From: Pseudogemmobacter bohemicus | GTDB taxonomy: Bacteria; Pseudomonadota; Alphaproteobacteria; Rhodobacterales; Rhodobacteraceae | Assembly: GCF_003290025.1 (NCBI RefSeq) | Contig: NZ_QNHG01000001.1 | Coordinates: 365,428-429,427 of the forward strand | DNA length: 64,000 nt | Reading direction: 5' to 3' | In this document: positions 39,350 to 48,499 of the stretch, one piece after another | Numbering within the stretch: the stretch's first letter is position 1 | Layout: each line of letters opens with the position of its first letter | The notes under the pieces: generated by a model | Told to the model about the DNA's origin: nothing | Seen by the model: the letters and a program-made list of their open reading frames with translations, nothing else | Databases searched by the model: none | Made by a program: the position numbers and the translations under genes

Positions 39350-39369
39350 ACTGACAAAATACTGTCAGT
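39350..39369. promoter_or_regulatory. Palindrome ACTGACA-N6-TGTCAGT, candidate operator
   Basis: A perfect 7+7 inverted repeat about 97 bp upstream of the YafY-like start (minus) and about 145 bp upstream of tatA (plus). Size and symmetry suit a winged-helix dimer, so autoregulation by the adjacent regulator is the simplest reading. An effect on tatABC is possible too. Confidence 0.45.
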
Positions 39370-39514
39370 AGACCATTTCACGCAAGCGGAATGGCCCTTT
39401 TATCCACCCTCCAATTGGCCCTAGCCTTGCGGAAGATCGTGGCCGTTCAGACCACGAACGCGTGAATCACGCCCCGTGCCATGAGATCGGGGCCCCGTTT
39501 GGATGGAGATTTCC

Positions 39515-39736
39515 ATGCTTCAGAATATCGGCCTTCCCGGCATCCTGCTGATCGCCGTCGTTGTCCTTGTGCTTTTCGGCAAGGGCAAGGTCTCCTCGCT
39601 GATGGGCGAGGTCGGCAAGGGCATCACCGCCTTCAAGAAAGGCGTGAGCGATGGCACCGCCGAGATCGAGAAAGAGCGCGCCGATGTCGCCAAAGACGTG
39701 ACCCCGGCCGAGACCGCGGCGAAAGACAAGGTCTGA
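39515..39736 (+). CDS. tatA: Sec-independent (Tat) translocase protein TatA
   Basis: 73 residues. The ATG at 39515 is preferred to the one at 39503 because a GGAG ribosome site lies between them. One N-terminal helix (IGLPGILLIAVVVLVLFG) is followed by the conserved FGKGKVSSLMGEVGKGITAFKKG hinge and amphipathic helix, then a charged tail. TatA polymerises to form the pore or to thin the membrane for folded proteins. First gene of tatABC. Confidence 0.94.
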   Translation: MLQNIGLPGILLIAVVVLVLFGKGKVSSLMGEVGKGITAFKKGVSDGTAEIEKERADVAKDVTPAETAAKDKV

Positions 39737-39847
39737 ACCGCGATGGGGCCCGGCCCTTTCGCCCACCGCTATCGGGTGGGGCGGAGGGGGCGGGGCAGCC
39801 CGGTTCCCGGGCCTCGTGGAAGACAAGCAGCTTAAGGAGAGGCGCGG

Positions 39848-40717
39848 ATGGAAGTCGGTTGGTCCGAGCTTCTGGTCATTGGCGTGGTGGCGCTTGTCAT
39901 CATCGGCCCGAAAGACCTGCCCGAGATGTTCCGCACTTTGGGGCGGTTCACGGCGAAACTCAGATCCATGGCGCGGGAATTCTCGCGCGCGATGGAGGAT
40001 GCCGCAAAGGAAAGCGGCGTTCAGGATGTGGCCAATGATCTGCGCAAGGTGGCCAGCCCGAAAAGCATGGGGCTGGATGCGGTGAAATCGGCGGCGGATA
40101 AATTCGAGAAATGGGATCCGCTCAAGACCGCGCGGGGCAGCACGGCGGCGACAACCGCAGCCGTCGGCGGCGCGGTGCAGCCCGCTGCCGCAGCTGCGGC
40201 GGGGCTTGGATCGGCCGTTGCGACCGAGGCTTCCCCGATGGGCTCCCCGGCGGGCGAAAGCGCGATTCCCGATCCGAATGCGCCCGCAATCTCTGAACCG
40301 GCAGGCCCGGCGCGCGGGCCGCATACGACCGATCTGGCGATGAAACGGGCCGAGCGCGAGGCGATTGCCCGCGAGGCCGCCGCGCGCTTGCGCAAAACGC
40401 AGCCCCCGGCGCAAAGCACCGCGAGCGCCTTTGAGGATGCGCCCGCGACGGTCATCGCGCCGGCGGTCACCAGCACGCCGCTTGACGCAGCGAAACCGGA
40501 GGCTGCGAAGCCGGCCGCAAAACGCAAACCGGCAGCGCCGAAAGCCGAGACCGCCAAAGCCGAGACCGCGAAAGCTGAGGCGAAGCCGGCGGCAAAGCCC
40601 GCGACCCGCAAAGCGGCCGACAAAACGGCGGCAAAACCCGAAGCGGCAAAACCCGCCGCGAAACGGCGCGCGCCGGCGAAGAAGACCGCACAGGATAAGA
40701 CCGGGGATCAGGCATGA
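39848..40717 (+). CDS. tatB: Tat translocase protein TatB with long Ala/Lys/Pro-rich tail
   Basis: 289 residues, longer than E. coli TatB (171). The N-terminal segment [20 protein letters not shown], then [15 protein letters not shown] with the helix-breaking Gly-Pro, is diagnostic. An amphipathic helix follows to about residue 75. The rest is low-complexity, rich in Ala, Lys, Pro, Thr and Glu ([20 protein letters not shown] repeats at about residues 240-285). TatB with TatC recognises twin-arginine signal peptides. AAGGAGAGG precedes the ATG. Its stop overlaps the tatC start. Confidence 0.93.
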   Translation: MEVGWSELLVIGVVALVIIGPKDLPEMFRTLGRFTAKLRSMAREFSRAMEDAAKESGVQDVANDLRKVASPKSMGLDAVKSAADKFEKWDPLKTARGSTAATTAAVGGAVQPAAAAAAGLGSAVATEASPMGSPAGESAIPDPNAPAISEPAGPARGPHTTDLAMKRAEREAIAREAAARLRKTQPPAQSTASAFEDAPATVIAPAVTSTPLDAAKPEAAKPAAKRKPAAPKAETAKAETAKAEAKPAAKPATRKAADKTAAKPEAAKPAAKRRAPAKKTAQDKTGDQA

Positions 40718-41619
40718 GCAGCGATATTGATGAAAGCTCGGCTCCGCTGATCGAACATCTGATCGAACTGCGAAACCGCATCCTGTGGTCGCTGGCGGCT
40801 TTCCTTGTCGCGATGGTGATCTGCTTCACGGTCTGGAATCCGATCTTCAACTTCCTGACCCGCCCGATCTGTGACGCGCTGGCGTCCCGGCAGCAGGATT
40901 GCGGTCTGGTGCTGATCAAACTGCAGGAGGGCTTCTTTGTCGCCATCCGGATCTCGGTGATCGGCGGCATCGCGCTGTCCTTCCCGATCATCGGCTACCA
41001 GATGTGGCGCTTTGTGGCGCCTGGCCTTTACCGCAATGAAAAACAGGCGTTTTTGCCCTTTCTGGTCGCCAGCCCGGTGATGTTCATCATTGGCGCGGCG
41101 TTTTCCTACTATGTCGTGCTGCCGATTGCCTTCAACTTCTTCCTCTCATTCCAGCAGGGGATGGGGGCCGGGGTCGAGCCGGTGGTGGACAGCGTCACCG
41201 GCGCCGTCACCCAGGGCGCCAGCCAGGTCGCGACCGGCACAGCCAAAGTCGCCGAGGAGGCGAATCGCGCAGTGGGCGTGGTCTTCCAGGGCTCGATGGA
41301 AAGCTATCTGGCGCTGACCACCAGCTTCGTGCTGGCCTTCGGCCTGTGCTTCCAGCTGCCGGTGCTGCTTACGCTGATGGGGCGGGCCGGGCTCGTCACC
41401 GCCAGGGGGCTTGCCGGTGTGCGCCGCTATGCCATCGTGATCATCCTGATCGTCGCCGCCGTGGTGACGCCACCGGATTTCATGTCACAGATCATTCTTT
41501 TCGCCGCCGTCTATCCGCTTTATGAGATCTCGATCTTCCTCGTGCGCCGGTTTGAGAAGAAACAGGAAGCCGAGGCACGCGCCAATGGCACCTGGGATGA
41601 GGACGCGGACGAAGCATGA
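40714..41619 (+). CDS. tatC: Tat translocase protein TatC with periplasmic-loop insertion
   Basis: 301 residues, six helices. The N-terminal [20 protein letters not shown] is the conserved LRxR signal-binding region. [27 protein letters not shown] and [16 protein letters not shown] are further family segments. Between helices 3 and 4 there is an extra stretch of about 35 residues (about 158-195) rich in Val, Ala, Thr and Gly ([20 protein letters not shown] onward). It enlarges the periplasmic loop relative to E. coli TatC (258). Its stop overlaps the DUF815 gene (ATGA). Confidence 0.94.
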   Translation: MSSDIDESSAPLIEHLIELRNRILWSLAAFLVAMVICFTVWNPIFNFLTRPICDALASRQQDCGLVLIKLQEGFFVAIRISVIGGIALSFPIIGYQMWRFVAPGLYRNEKQAFLPFLVASPVMFIIGAAFSYYVVLPIAFNFFLSFQQGMGAGVEPVVDSVTGAVTQGASQVATGTAKVAEEANRAVGVVFQGSMESYLALTTSFVLAFGLCFQLPVLLTLMGRAGLVTARGLAGVRRYAIVIILIVAAVVTPPDFMSQIILFAAVYPLYEISIFLVRRFEKKQEAEARANGTWDEDADEA

Positions 41620-42488
41620 CTGATCTGACGAATGCCGGGCTGGCGCGCCCCGAACTGGCGCGTATCGCGAGCGCGCTGGAACGCATGGCGCCGCCGCCGG
41701 TGCCGGATCCCGATTTCAGCGCGGCCGAGGCTTTTGTCTGGGCCACCGGACCCGAGCGGCTTGAGCCCGTGCCCCATGTCTCCCGCGTGGATATCTCGCT
41801 TTTGGTCGGCGTTGACCGCGCGCGCGATACGCTCTTGGAAAACACCCGCCATTTCGCGCGCGGCCTGCCGGCGAATAACGCGCTTTTGTGGGGCGCGCGG
41901 GGAATGGGGAAATCGAGCCTCGTCAAGGCCGCCCATGCGCAGATCCTGGCGGAAGGGCTTAGCCTCAAGATCGTCGAACTGGCACGCGAGGATCTGCCCA
42001 CGGTCGCCCGGCTGCTGTCGCATCTGCGCGCCGCGCCGGAGCAGCGGTTTTTGCTGTTCTGTGACGATCTCTCCTTCAGCCATGACGATCAGCATTACAA
42101 ATCGCTGAAAGCGGTGCTGGATGGCGGTATCTCGGGCCGGCCCGAAAATGTGCTTTTCTACGCCACTTCGAACCGTCGCCACCTGATGCCGCGCGATATG
42201 ATCGAGAATGAACGCTCCTCGGCGATCAATCCGGGCGAAGCGGTCGAGGAAAAGGTGTCGCTTTCCGACCGGTTCGGGCTCTGGCTGGGCTTCCATCCCT
42301 GCAGCCAGGACGAATATCTTGCCATGATCCAGGGCTATTGCGACGCCCATGGTGTCACTGTCACGCCCGAGCGCCTGCGCGCCGGGGCGATTGAGTGGCA
42401 GGCGACGCGGGGCTCGCGTTCGGGCCGCGTCGCCTGGCAATTCTTCTGCGATCTGGCGGCGCGCGAAGGCGTGAGGCTGGAGGCATGA
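41616..42488 (+). CDS. DUF815 AAA+-type ATPase
   Basis: 290 residues. Walker A is visible as [14 protein letters not shown], Walker B as [10 protein letters not shown], and a sensor-1-like [12 protein letters not shown] follows, then [15 protein letters not shown] and a C-terminal helical lid. This order is characteristic of DUF815. DUF815 proteins are AAA+ ATPases of unknown substrate. It is translationally coupled to tatC, but a role in Tat export is not established. Confidence 0.9.
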   Translation: MTDLTNAGLARPELARIASALERMAPPPVPDPDFSAAEAFVWATGPERLEPVPHVSRVDISLLVGVDRARDTLLENTRHFARGLPANNALLWGARGMGKSSLVKAAHAQILAEGLSLKIVELAREDLPTVARLLSHLRAAPEQRFLLFCDDLSFSHDDQHYKSLKAVLDGGISGRPENVLFYATSNRRHLMPRDMIENERSSAINPGEAVEEKVSLSDRFGLWLGFHPCSQDEYLAMIQGYCDAHGVTVTPERLRAGAIEWQATRGSRSGRVAWQFFCDLAAREGVRLEA

Positions 42489-42505
42489 GCGAAGGCCGAA
42501 GTCCT

Positions 42506-42543
42506 GGCGGGCCCGTCATTGATCATAATGAAAGGCGGGCCCG
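42506..42543 (+). repeat. 10-bp direct repeat and small inverted repeat before the CNNM/CBS gene
   Basis: GGCGGGCCCG occurs at 42506-42515 and 42534-42543, the second copy directly abutting the ATG of the next gene. Between them lies TCATT-N6-AATGA. The second copy fills the ribosome-binding region, so folding of CGGGCCCG could affect translation of the downstream gene. Speculative. Confidence 0.35.
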
Positions 42544-43827
42544 ATGCTGACGGAAATCCTGGTCATCCTGGCGCTGATCGTGCTGAACGGCGTTTTTGCA
42601 ATGTCGGAACTGGCGGTGGTCTCCTCACGCCCGGCGCGCCTGAAATCCATGGCCGTCACCTCGCGCGGCGCGGCCCAGGCGCTGCGCCTGTCTGAAAATC
42701 CGGGGCGGTTTCTGTCAACGGTGCAGATCGGCATCACCGGCGTCGGCGTGCTTTCGGGCGCGCTGGCGGGGGATACTCTGGGCGGTCGCATCGCGGCGGC
42801 GCTGATCGAGGGCGGCATGAGCGAGGCCTGGGCCTCGCGCATCGGGGTCGGTGGCGCTGTGATCGCGATCACCTATGTTTCGCTGATCGTGGGCGAACTG
42901 GTCCCGAAACAGGTGGCGCTGCGCAATCCCGAAGCGGTGGCGGCAAAAGTCGCCCCGATGATGGCGACCCTGTCCGTGATCGCGGCGCCGGTGGTCTGGT
43001 TTCTGGAACGCTCCGGCCGGCTGATGCTGCTCCTTCTTGGCCAGCATGGCGAGAGTGAGAACCGGGTGACCGAGGAAGAGGTCAATGTGCTGCTGACCGA
43101 GGCGCAGCAGGGGGGTGTGCTGGAGGACGAGGAACGCGTGATGATCTCCGGGGTGATGCGCCTCTCGGATCGTACGGTGCGCGCGCTGATGACGCCGCGC
43201 CAGGCGGTCGAGGCGATCCCGGTCGATCTGCCGCCCGCCGAGCTTGCGGCGCGGGTATGCGCGATCGGCCATAGCCGGATCCCGGTTTCCGACAGTGCGG
43301 GGGATGTGCTGGGCGTGGTGCGGGTGGCCGATCTTTATACCTCTGCCAGCCGGGGCGAGACCGCCGATCTGCGCCGGCTTTTGCGCCAGGTGCCGGTGAT
43401 CTCGGACCGGATGGAGGCGCTGGACGTGGTGGCGGTGCTGCAGCAATCGGGTGAGAACCTGGCGCTGGTCTATGATGAATATGGCGATTTCGAAGGGATC
43501 ATCACCCAGAGCGATCTGCTGGAGGCGATCACCGGCGCCGAGGCCGCCGCCGATCAGAACGAGCCCGCAGTCTTTGAACGCGCCGATGGCTCGCTGCTGG
43601 TGGCGGGCTGGATGCCGGCGGATGAGTTCTGCGACCGCATGGAACTGCCGCGCGAGGCGGCTGGCGATTATGACACGGTGGCGGGGCTGGTGCTGCATCA
43701 GCTGGGCCATATGGCGAGCCTTGGTGAGCGCTTTGCGCTGCAAACCGCCCGGGGCACCGGGCTTGGTTTCGAAGTGATGGATCTTGACGGGCTGAGGATC
43801 GACAAGGTGCTGGTGACACCGCTCTGA
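42544..43827 (+). CDS. CNNM/HlyC-CorC family membrane protein (DUF21 + CBS pair)
   Basis: 427 residues. The N-terminal DUF21 domain has four hydrophobic segments and SELAVVSSRPARLKSMA plus FLSTVQIGITGVGVLSGALAG, characteristic of CNNM transporters. A tandem CBS pair follows with VRALMTPRQAVEAIPVD and LALVYDEYGDFEGIIT. The C-terminal CorC_HlyC domain ends at GLRIDKVLVTPL. Members are linked to Mg2+/Co2+ efflux or tolerance; the name hemolysin is historical. Start as given because of the ATG with GGCGGGCCCG directly upstream. The dispersed repeat follows 50 nt after its stop. Confidence 0.9.
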   Translation: MLTEILVILALIVLNGVFAMSELAVVSSRPARLKSMAVTSRGAAQALRLSENPGRFLSTVQIGITGVGVLSGALAGDTLGGRIAAALIEGGMSEAWASRIGVGGAVIAITYVSLIVGELVPKQVALRNPEAVAAKVAPMMATLSVIAAPVVWFLERSGRLMLLLLGQHGESENRVTEEEVNVLLTEAQQGGVLEDEERVMISGVMRLSDRTVRALMTPRQAVEAIPVDLPPAELAARVCAIGHSRIPVSDSAGDVLGVVRVADLYTSASRGETADLRRLLRQVPVISDRMEALDVVAVLQQSGENLALVYDEYGDFEGIITQSDLLEAITGAEAAADQNEPAVFERADGSLLVAGWMPADEFCDRMELPREAAGDYDTVAGLVLHQLGHMASLGERFALQTARGTGLGFEVMDLDGLRIDKVLVTPL

Positions 43828-43878
43828 CCGCCTTTGTCTTCGGCGGGCGCCCCTGGCTGGTGGCGGAAGCCTCCGGCG

Positions 43879-43903
43879 GGGATATTTAAGAGACAGATGA
43901 AAG
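43879..43903 (+). repeat. Dispersed intergenic repeat, copy 2
   Basis: Core GGGATATTTAAGAGACAGATG then AAAG, preceded by a GCCTCCGGC-type GC-rich lead, 52 nt after the CNNM gene stop. It matches the cores at 1828 and 52523 at most positions (ATATTTA...ACAGATGAAA). The preceding sequence here forms only weak hairpins. Confidence 0.6.
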
Positions 43904-44055
43904 GGGGGCGGGCTTTGATGCCCGGTGTTTCCGGGTGCCGTTCTGTTTGCTTTGGCTGTTGCCTCCATGACTTGCCCGGGCCGTTTTTTGCCGCGACCAT
44001 GGGCTTGAGATGGCCCCGCCACTGGCGGTGCGCGGCTATCTGGCTGCACGGTCCT

Positions 44056-44088
44056 GGCAGGGGCAGGGGCAGGGGCAGGGGCAGGGGT
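44056..44088 (+). repeat. Hexanucleotide tandem repeat (GGGGCA)n
   Basis: About 5.5 tandem copies of GGGGCA, ending GGGGTA. A simple-sequence repeat in a region without genes, prone to slippage. No function can be assigned. Confidence 0.7.
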
Positions 44089-45551
44089 AACCGGCCGCTC
44101 TGTCCCCGGAAGCGTAAACCGGGGGCGGCTTAAGACGACGCGGGCGGGATGCAGGGATCGGGCGGCTGCGACGCGAACCGGCACGGATAGCGGATTGGGT
44201 ACACGGCCTTCTGAACTGGCCAGGGCAGGAAAAGGTCACGAGGGCTGCTTTCCCGGCCGGGACAGCTTGCCCATCCCTTCGCGCAGGCGTGGGGAACCCG
44301 GGACAGGAGGGGAAGCGGCAGGGGCGCGGCCTCACCCGCGCAACCCGGCATGCCGCGACAGTTGCGGTGGATGCGGCATCCCGCGATGCGATGCGGTATC
44401 TGCGCGGGCTCCTTCGCGGCAGGATTTGTAGAAAGCGCGGAGAGGCAAGGCTGGGGGATACGACCGTCCCGTCCGACGTGCCTGACGGCGATATCCGGGC
44501 TCCCCGGGGAAGGGGCTGGCTGGCGCTGGCTCCCGGCGATCTGCCCGGCCTTACCCCTGACCTTTTCCTGTTCGGGCGCTGACCAGCCCGATGGGGGAGA
44601 AGATGCGGACCTTCCGGCGGCAGTGTTCGAAGGCCCGGATGCGGGGGGCGGCTGCGACATCGGGCTTTCCGGTGCCCAGGTTGCTGATTGGCAGGCTGTT
44701 CTGCGCAGGGTTCCTGTTCGAGCCTGTCGTCACCGGTCCGGGACTGTTGCCGATGGCCGCGATGCAGGCTCCGGACAATGGACAGTTTGGTGACGTCGAT
44801 GCCTGAGGGGGCCTTGCAGCTCGCGCGCCATCTATGGAGCTTATGCTGTTGGTTTCGCCGCCGCTTCGGGACAGCGGAGGCATGGGGTTCGGGGCCGGTG
44901 GCGGTGGTGTGGCCTTTATGTGATGGTCGCACAGCGCAGAAGGGCCTGCGTTGCGATGGCCCTAAATGCGCGATCTGTGGCTTCGTGGGCTCCCAAAACC
45001 GGAAGGCAAATCCTTGTTCCGGTTGAACAGGAAGGCCGCGTCCGGTGAGAAAGAGCGGAGCAATCGGGCCGCGCACCAGGGTCTGTTGCTCGCAACGGCG
45101 CTCCGCCGGCTCCTGGCAAAGGCTGCAACCCGATTGCAGGAGTGGGTGGAGCGAGCTTTGCGCAGGTCTGCGAGCAGCCTTCGGCCTATGCCAGTGCCTG
45201 CGCGATCTCCCGGCGCGGGTCGTCAGTCTGCCCGCCAAAGTGGCGGCGAAAGGGCAGGCTTTCCCGCGCGCTCCGGTCTGGCGACGGCAGGCCTGATCCG
45301 TCCCGCCTTCAGGTGTTTTCTGGCCCTGTTGCGAGGCAGCCCGGCCGGTCTGGCACAGTTGCGGACCGGAAGCCGGGGGCGCGGCGGGGTCTTCCCGATG
45401 GTCTGAAAAATCCCATATGGATCAAACCGTTGATCGCCGCCCGGGGCAGGTGGGGAAGTCAATATGCGCGGGGATTGCACCGATTGAAAGCGGCGGCGGA
45501 CGAGGCGCCACCCCCTTCCGCTTGCGATGCAGAAAGGGGGCAGGAGGGACG

Positions 45552-46766
45552 TCACTGGAGGTAAGGCATCGGATCCAGGCTGTCGACGCCCTTACGGACC
45601 TCGAAATGCAGGAAGGAGGGGCTGCCCGCGCGCACCACGCCGATCTGCTGGCCCCGGCTGACGGAATCGCCTTTTTTCACCTTCAGCTGGTCGACGCCGG
45701 CATAGACCGTCATCAGCCCGCCCGAATGCCGGATCACCACGATCTGCACCTGATCGGTGTCGCGGGTGATTGCAGCCACGGTGCCACCATCGGCCGCCTT
45801 GACCGCCGAGCCGGCAGCAGCGCCTATATTGATGCCCTGGTTCGATTTCTTGTCATAGCCTTTGATGATGCTGCCCGAGGCCGGCATCGCCATTTTCGAG
45901 GCCGAGGCGCCGGTGCGGCTGGTGCCCATATCGGGCGAATCCGGGGTGCCGGCGGGTTTGGTGCCGGTGGGCGTCGTCTTCTCATCGGGCAGCGGTTTCG
46001 AGGCCGAGGGAGGCACCGGGGTGGCGCTGCCGGCGCCGGGCGCGGCGGGTTTCGGCTCGGGGTTCGGGGCGGCGCCGGTCGCGACCGGGATGATCAGCGT
46101 CTGACCCTCGCGGATCGCCATATCGGCGCCGAGCCCGTTCCATTCCGCCAGCGATTTTGCCGAGATGTTATAGGCGCGCGCGATGATGAAGGCGGTCTCG
46201 CCGCGTTTCACCGTATGGCGCGTCGGCTCTTTGCCGCCGCCGGGCGTGGTCGTTGCCACCGGAGCGGAGGAGGTGGGGGGCGGCAGGGCGCTGCTTTCCA
46301 CCCGGTCCAGCGCCGCATTGGCGCCGGCTGTGATATCGACCGGCGCCGTCGCGATCATCGGCTGCGGGGCGGCGGCGACGCGGCCCGGCAGCAGCAAGAG
46401 CTCGCCTTCCCGCAGCGGATCATTGACCTGCAGCGCATTGTTGCGCGCCACATCGGCCGAGTTCATCCCGAGCCGTGCGGAGAGGCTCGCGACGGTGTCG
46501 CCGCGCCGCGCCTGGGCCATCTGGTAGCCGGGATAGGAGAGCACGCCATTGCCATCGGGCACCGGGCGCGAGGCTGTTGCCTGGCGCGCCTCTTCCGACG
46601 TGCCGCCGGGGCCGCCGCGCAGATCCCAGTCGAATTTGCTGCTATTCACGCAGCCTGCCAGCGCCATTGCCGCGCAGGAGGCGAGAACCAGCCCCATCCG
46701 CCTCCGGCCTCTGCCGCCAGGATGCGCGGGACTGCCTGTCACGGGGATATGGGAATGCTGGGTCAT
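45552..46766 (-). CDS. NlpD-like lipoprotein: two LysM domains and a degenerate LytM/M23 domain
   Basis: 404 residues. A lipobox (MALAGC) follows the N-terminal helix. LysM domains at about 85-130 (RRGDTVASLSARLGM) and 185-230 (VKRGETAFIIARAYNIS) bind peptidoglycan. A Pro/Thr/Ser linker follows, then the C-terminal M23 fold at about 295-400. The zinc ligands are lost: the HxxxD motif reads NQGINI and the HxH motif reads FLHFEVR. This matches NlpD/EnvC-type factors that activate amidases and do not cut glycan peptides themselves. It probably acts in the periplasm at division. It follows pcm and surE on the same strand, the usual surE-pcm-nlpD order. Confidence 0.85.
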   Translation of the reverse strand: MTQHSHIPVTGSPAHPGGRGRRRMGLVLASCAAMALAGCVNSSKFDWDLRGGPGGTSEEARQATASRPVPDGNGVLSYPGYQMAQARRGDTVASLSARLGMNSADVARNNALQVNDPLREGELLLLPGRVAAAPQPMIATAPVDITAGANAALDRVESSALPPPTSSAPVATTTPGGGKEPTRHTVKRGETAFIIARAYNISAKSLAEWNGLGADMAIREGQTLIIPVATGAAPNPEPKPAAPGAGSATPVPPSASKPLPDEKTTPTGTKPAGTPDSPDMGTSRTGASASKMAMPASGSIIKGYDKKSNQGINIGAAAGSAVKAADGGTVAAITRDTDQVQIVVIRHSGGLMTVYAGVDQLKVKKGDSVSRGQQIGVVRAGSPSFLHFEVRKGVDSLDPMPYLQ

Positions 46767-46837
46767 CTGCTCCGCCTCTTGCCTTTTCGCCTCATTCTTC
46801 CGGGATTTGCCCCCGGTTCTGCGTGTTTCAGGTGATT

Positions 46838-47518
46838 CTACTCATTCCCGAGCCCTTCGACCAGAGGGACAAACCGCACCGGGCGAAGTTCCTCGTAATC
46901 AAAGCCCTCGGGCAGGCGCCGGACGCGGATCAGCTGCTGCACCGTGTCAGATTGCCCGACCGGCAGCACCATGATGCCGCCGGGTTTCAACTGGGCCAGC
47001 AGCGGCCCGGGCGGGTCCTCTGCCGCCGCTGTCACCAGGATGCGGTCGAACGGCGCCTGATCGGGCAATCCGAAAGACCCATCCCGCGCCAGCGCCGTCA
47101 CATTGGTCAGACCCATGGCGGTGAAAATCTCCTGCGCCTCGCGTGAGAGACGCTTCCAGCGGTCGACGGTATAAACCCGCCGGGCCAGCGCCGACAGGAT
47201 CGCAGCCTGATAGCCCGACCCGGTGCCGATTTCGAGCACGGTATCCCTGGGGCCGACCTGGAGGGCCTGGGTCATCAGCCCCACCACCGAGGGCTGCGAA
47301 ATGGTCTGGCCGCAGGAAATCGGCAGCGGCATGTCATCATAGGCACGGGAGGAAAAAACGCCCTTCACGAACCGGCCGCGATCGACCTTTTCCATCACCG
47401 ACAGCACCCGGCTGTCCGTCACCCCATGCGAGCGCAAAGCAAAGAGAAAACGCATCTTCCGTTCGGCAGGACTGCCGGAGGCCTCGTCATCGGTGTCCTC
47501 CGGCTGCCATGCGCTCAT
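46838..47518 (-). CDS. pcm: Protein-L-isoaspartate O-methyltransferase
   Basis: 226 residues. Repairs isoaspartyl residues by SAM-dependent methylation. SAM motif [20 protein letters not shown] is clear, with [22 protein letters not shown] and the [18 protein letters not shown] substrate region. The start overlaps the surE stop (ATGA); an internal Met at about residue 22 ([11 protein letters not shown]) could also serve, since homologues often begin there. Stationary-phase protein-repair context fits surE-pcm-nlpD. Confidence 0.93.
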   Translation of the reverse strand: MSAWQPEDTDDEASGSPAERKMRFLFALRSHGVTDSRVLSVMEKVDRGRFVKGVFSSRAYDDMPLPISCGQTISQPSVVGLMTQALQVGPRDTVLEIGTGSGYQAAILSALARRVYTVDRWKRLSREAQEIFTAMGLTNVTALARDGSFGLPDQAPFDRILVTAAAEDPPGPLLAQLKPGGIMVLPVGQSDTVQQLIRVRRLPEGFDYEELRPVRFVPLVEGLGNE

Positions 47519-48300
47519 CCGAGCCGCCCGGCCAGGTCGGCCAGCAGATCATGCGCGGTGAGATCGGCGCGCAAAGGCGTGACCGAGATATGGCCGGCCA
47601 GGTTCACTTCGGCATCGGTGCCGGGCAGGGTGGGGCTGTGCTGCGGCCCGCCTTTGATCCACAGGAAGCGCCGCCCATTGGGCGAGACCTGGCCCTCGGC
47701 CGAGAATGAGGTATCGCGGCGGAAGCCCTGGGCCGCGACCCGCAAGGGTTTCGTCTGCGCCGCCGGCAGCGGCGGGAAATTCACGTTGTAGAAGATGCGG
47801 TAATCATCCTCGGTCCAGAGGCCGTTTTCCAGCAGACGGCGGATCACCCCGGCGCCATGGGCGCGCGCACTTTCGAACTGGTCGGGCAGGCCGTCGGTCT
47901 CCGGCCCCATATATTGCGACAACGCGACCGAGGGGATGCCTTGCAGCGCGCCCTCCATCGCGGCGCCGATAGTGCCGGAATAAAGCACATTCTCGGCCGC
48001 GTTATTGCCGCGGTTCACGCCCGACAGCACCAGATCGGGTTTCGCGCCCTGCAGCACGTCATAGATCGCCGCCAGCACGCAATCGGCGGGGCTTCCCTCG
48101 GCCGCATAGCGGCGATGGCCCAGTTTCGCGATGGCCATGGGCTTGTTATAGCTGATGCAATGGCCCACGCCGGATTGCTCGAAGGCTGGGGCTACGGTCC
48201 AGACCTCGCCACCCGGCCCGGCGATGTCGGTGGCAATCTCATGCAGCACCTCCAGCCCCTGAGCGTTGATGCCGTCATCATTGGTGATCAGAATGCGCAT
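47515..48300 (-). CDS. surE: 5'/3'-nucleotidase SurE
   Basis: 261 residues. Metal-dependent nucleoside monophosphate phosphatase. The N-terminal [19 protein letters not shown] carries the DD metal ligands; [27 protein letters not shown] is the second family signature. First gene of the surE-pcm-NlpD-like run; divergent from the S49 peptidase gene across 200 bp. Confidence 0.95.
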   Translation of the reverse strand: MRILITNDDGINAQGLEVLHEIATDIAGPGGEVWTVAPAFEQSGVGHCISYNKPMAIAKLGHRRYAAEGSPADCVLAAIYDVLQGAKPDLVLSGVNRGNNAAENVLYSGTIGAAMEGALQGIPSVALSQYMGPETDGLPDQFESARAHGAGVIRRLLENGLWTEDDYRIFYNVNFPPLPAAQTKPLRVAAQGFRRDTSFSAEGQVSPNGRRFLWIKGGPQHSPTLPGTDAEVNLAGHISVTPLRADLTAHDLLADLAGRLG

Positions 48301-48442
48301 GATATCCCCTGGCTGGATTTCTGATTAGACGGTTCGGGCCTTTGCTTCAAGCATTGCCGCCTGTTTCAGCCCCGAATGATGTGGTCGAGGGCGCATCAGA
48401 CACCGCTGGTTGACGGAATAGTGGCGGCCTCGCGCGAAAGCC

Positions 48443-48468
48443 GCTCTTGCGGCTCTTGCGGCTCTTGC
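48443..48468 (+). repeat. Short tandem repeat GCTCTTGCG x3
   Basis: Three tandem copies of a 9-bp unit (48443-48451, 48452-48460, and a third, partly degenerate, to 48468) in the surE/S49 divergent intergenic region, 32 nt before the S49 start. It could influence transcription of the peptidase gene or be simple slippage; no role is known. Confidence 0.5.
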
Positions 48469-48499
48469 CGCGCGCGGGAAGAGGCCTTAGCTCTGATCC

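Larger units (their letters stand above)
43828..45551. other. 1.7-kb region without a credible gene
   Basis: Six-frame reading gives only compositionally odd frames rich in Arg, Pro, Ser and Gly, with no motif, signal peptide or ribosome site. It contains the dispersed repeat at 43879, a hexamer tandem repeat (GGGGCA, about 5.5 copies, 44056-44088) and several short GC-rich inverted repeats. The left neighbour is plus strand and the right neighbour minus strand, so both messages end here. It may be decayed DNA or hold unrecognised structured RNA; no tRNA, rRNA, SRP, tmRNA or RNase P core motif was recognised. Confidence 0.55.

Noticed and set aside
44036..45238. 400-residue minus-strand frame in the gene-poor region
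   Set aside because: Rich in Arg, Pro, Ser and Gly, contains the hexamer repeat translated as Pro-Cys, and has no recognisable start or domain. Treated as non-coding.
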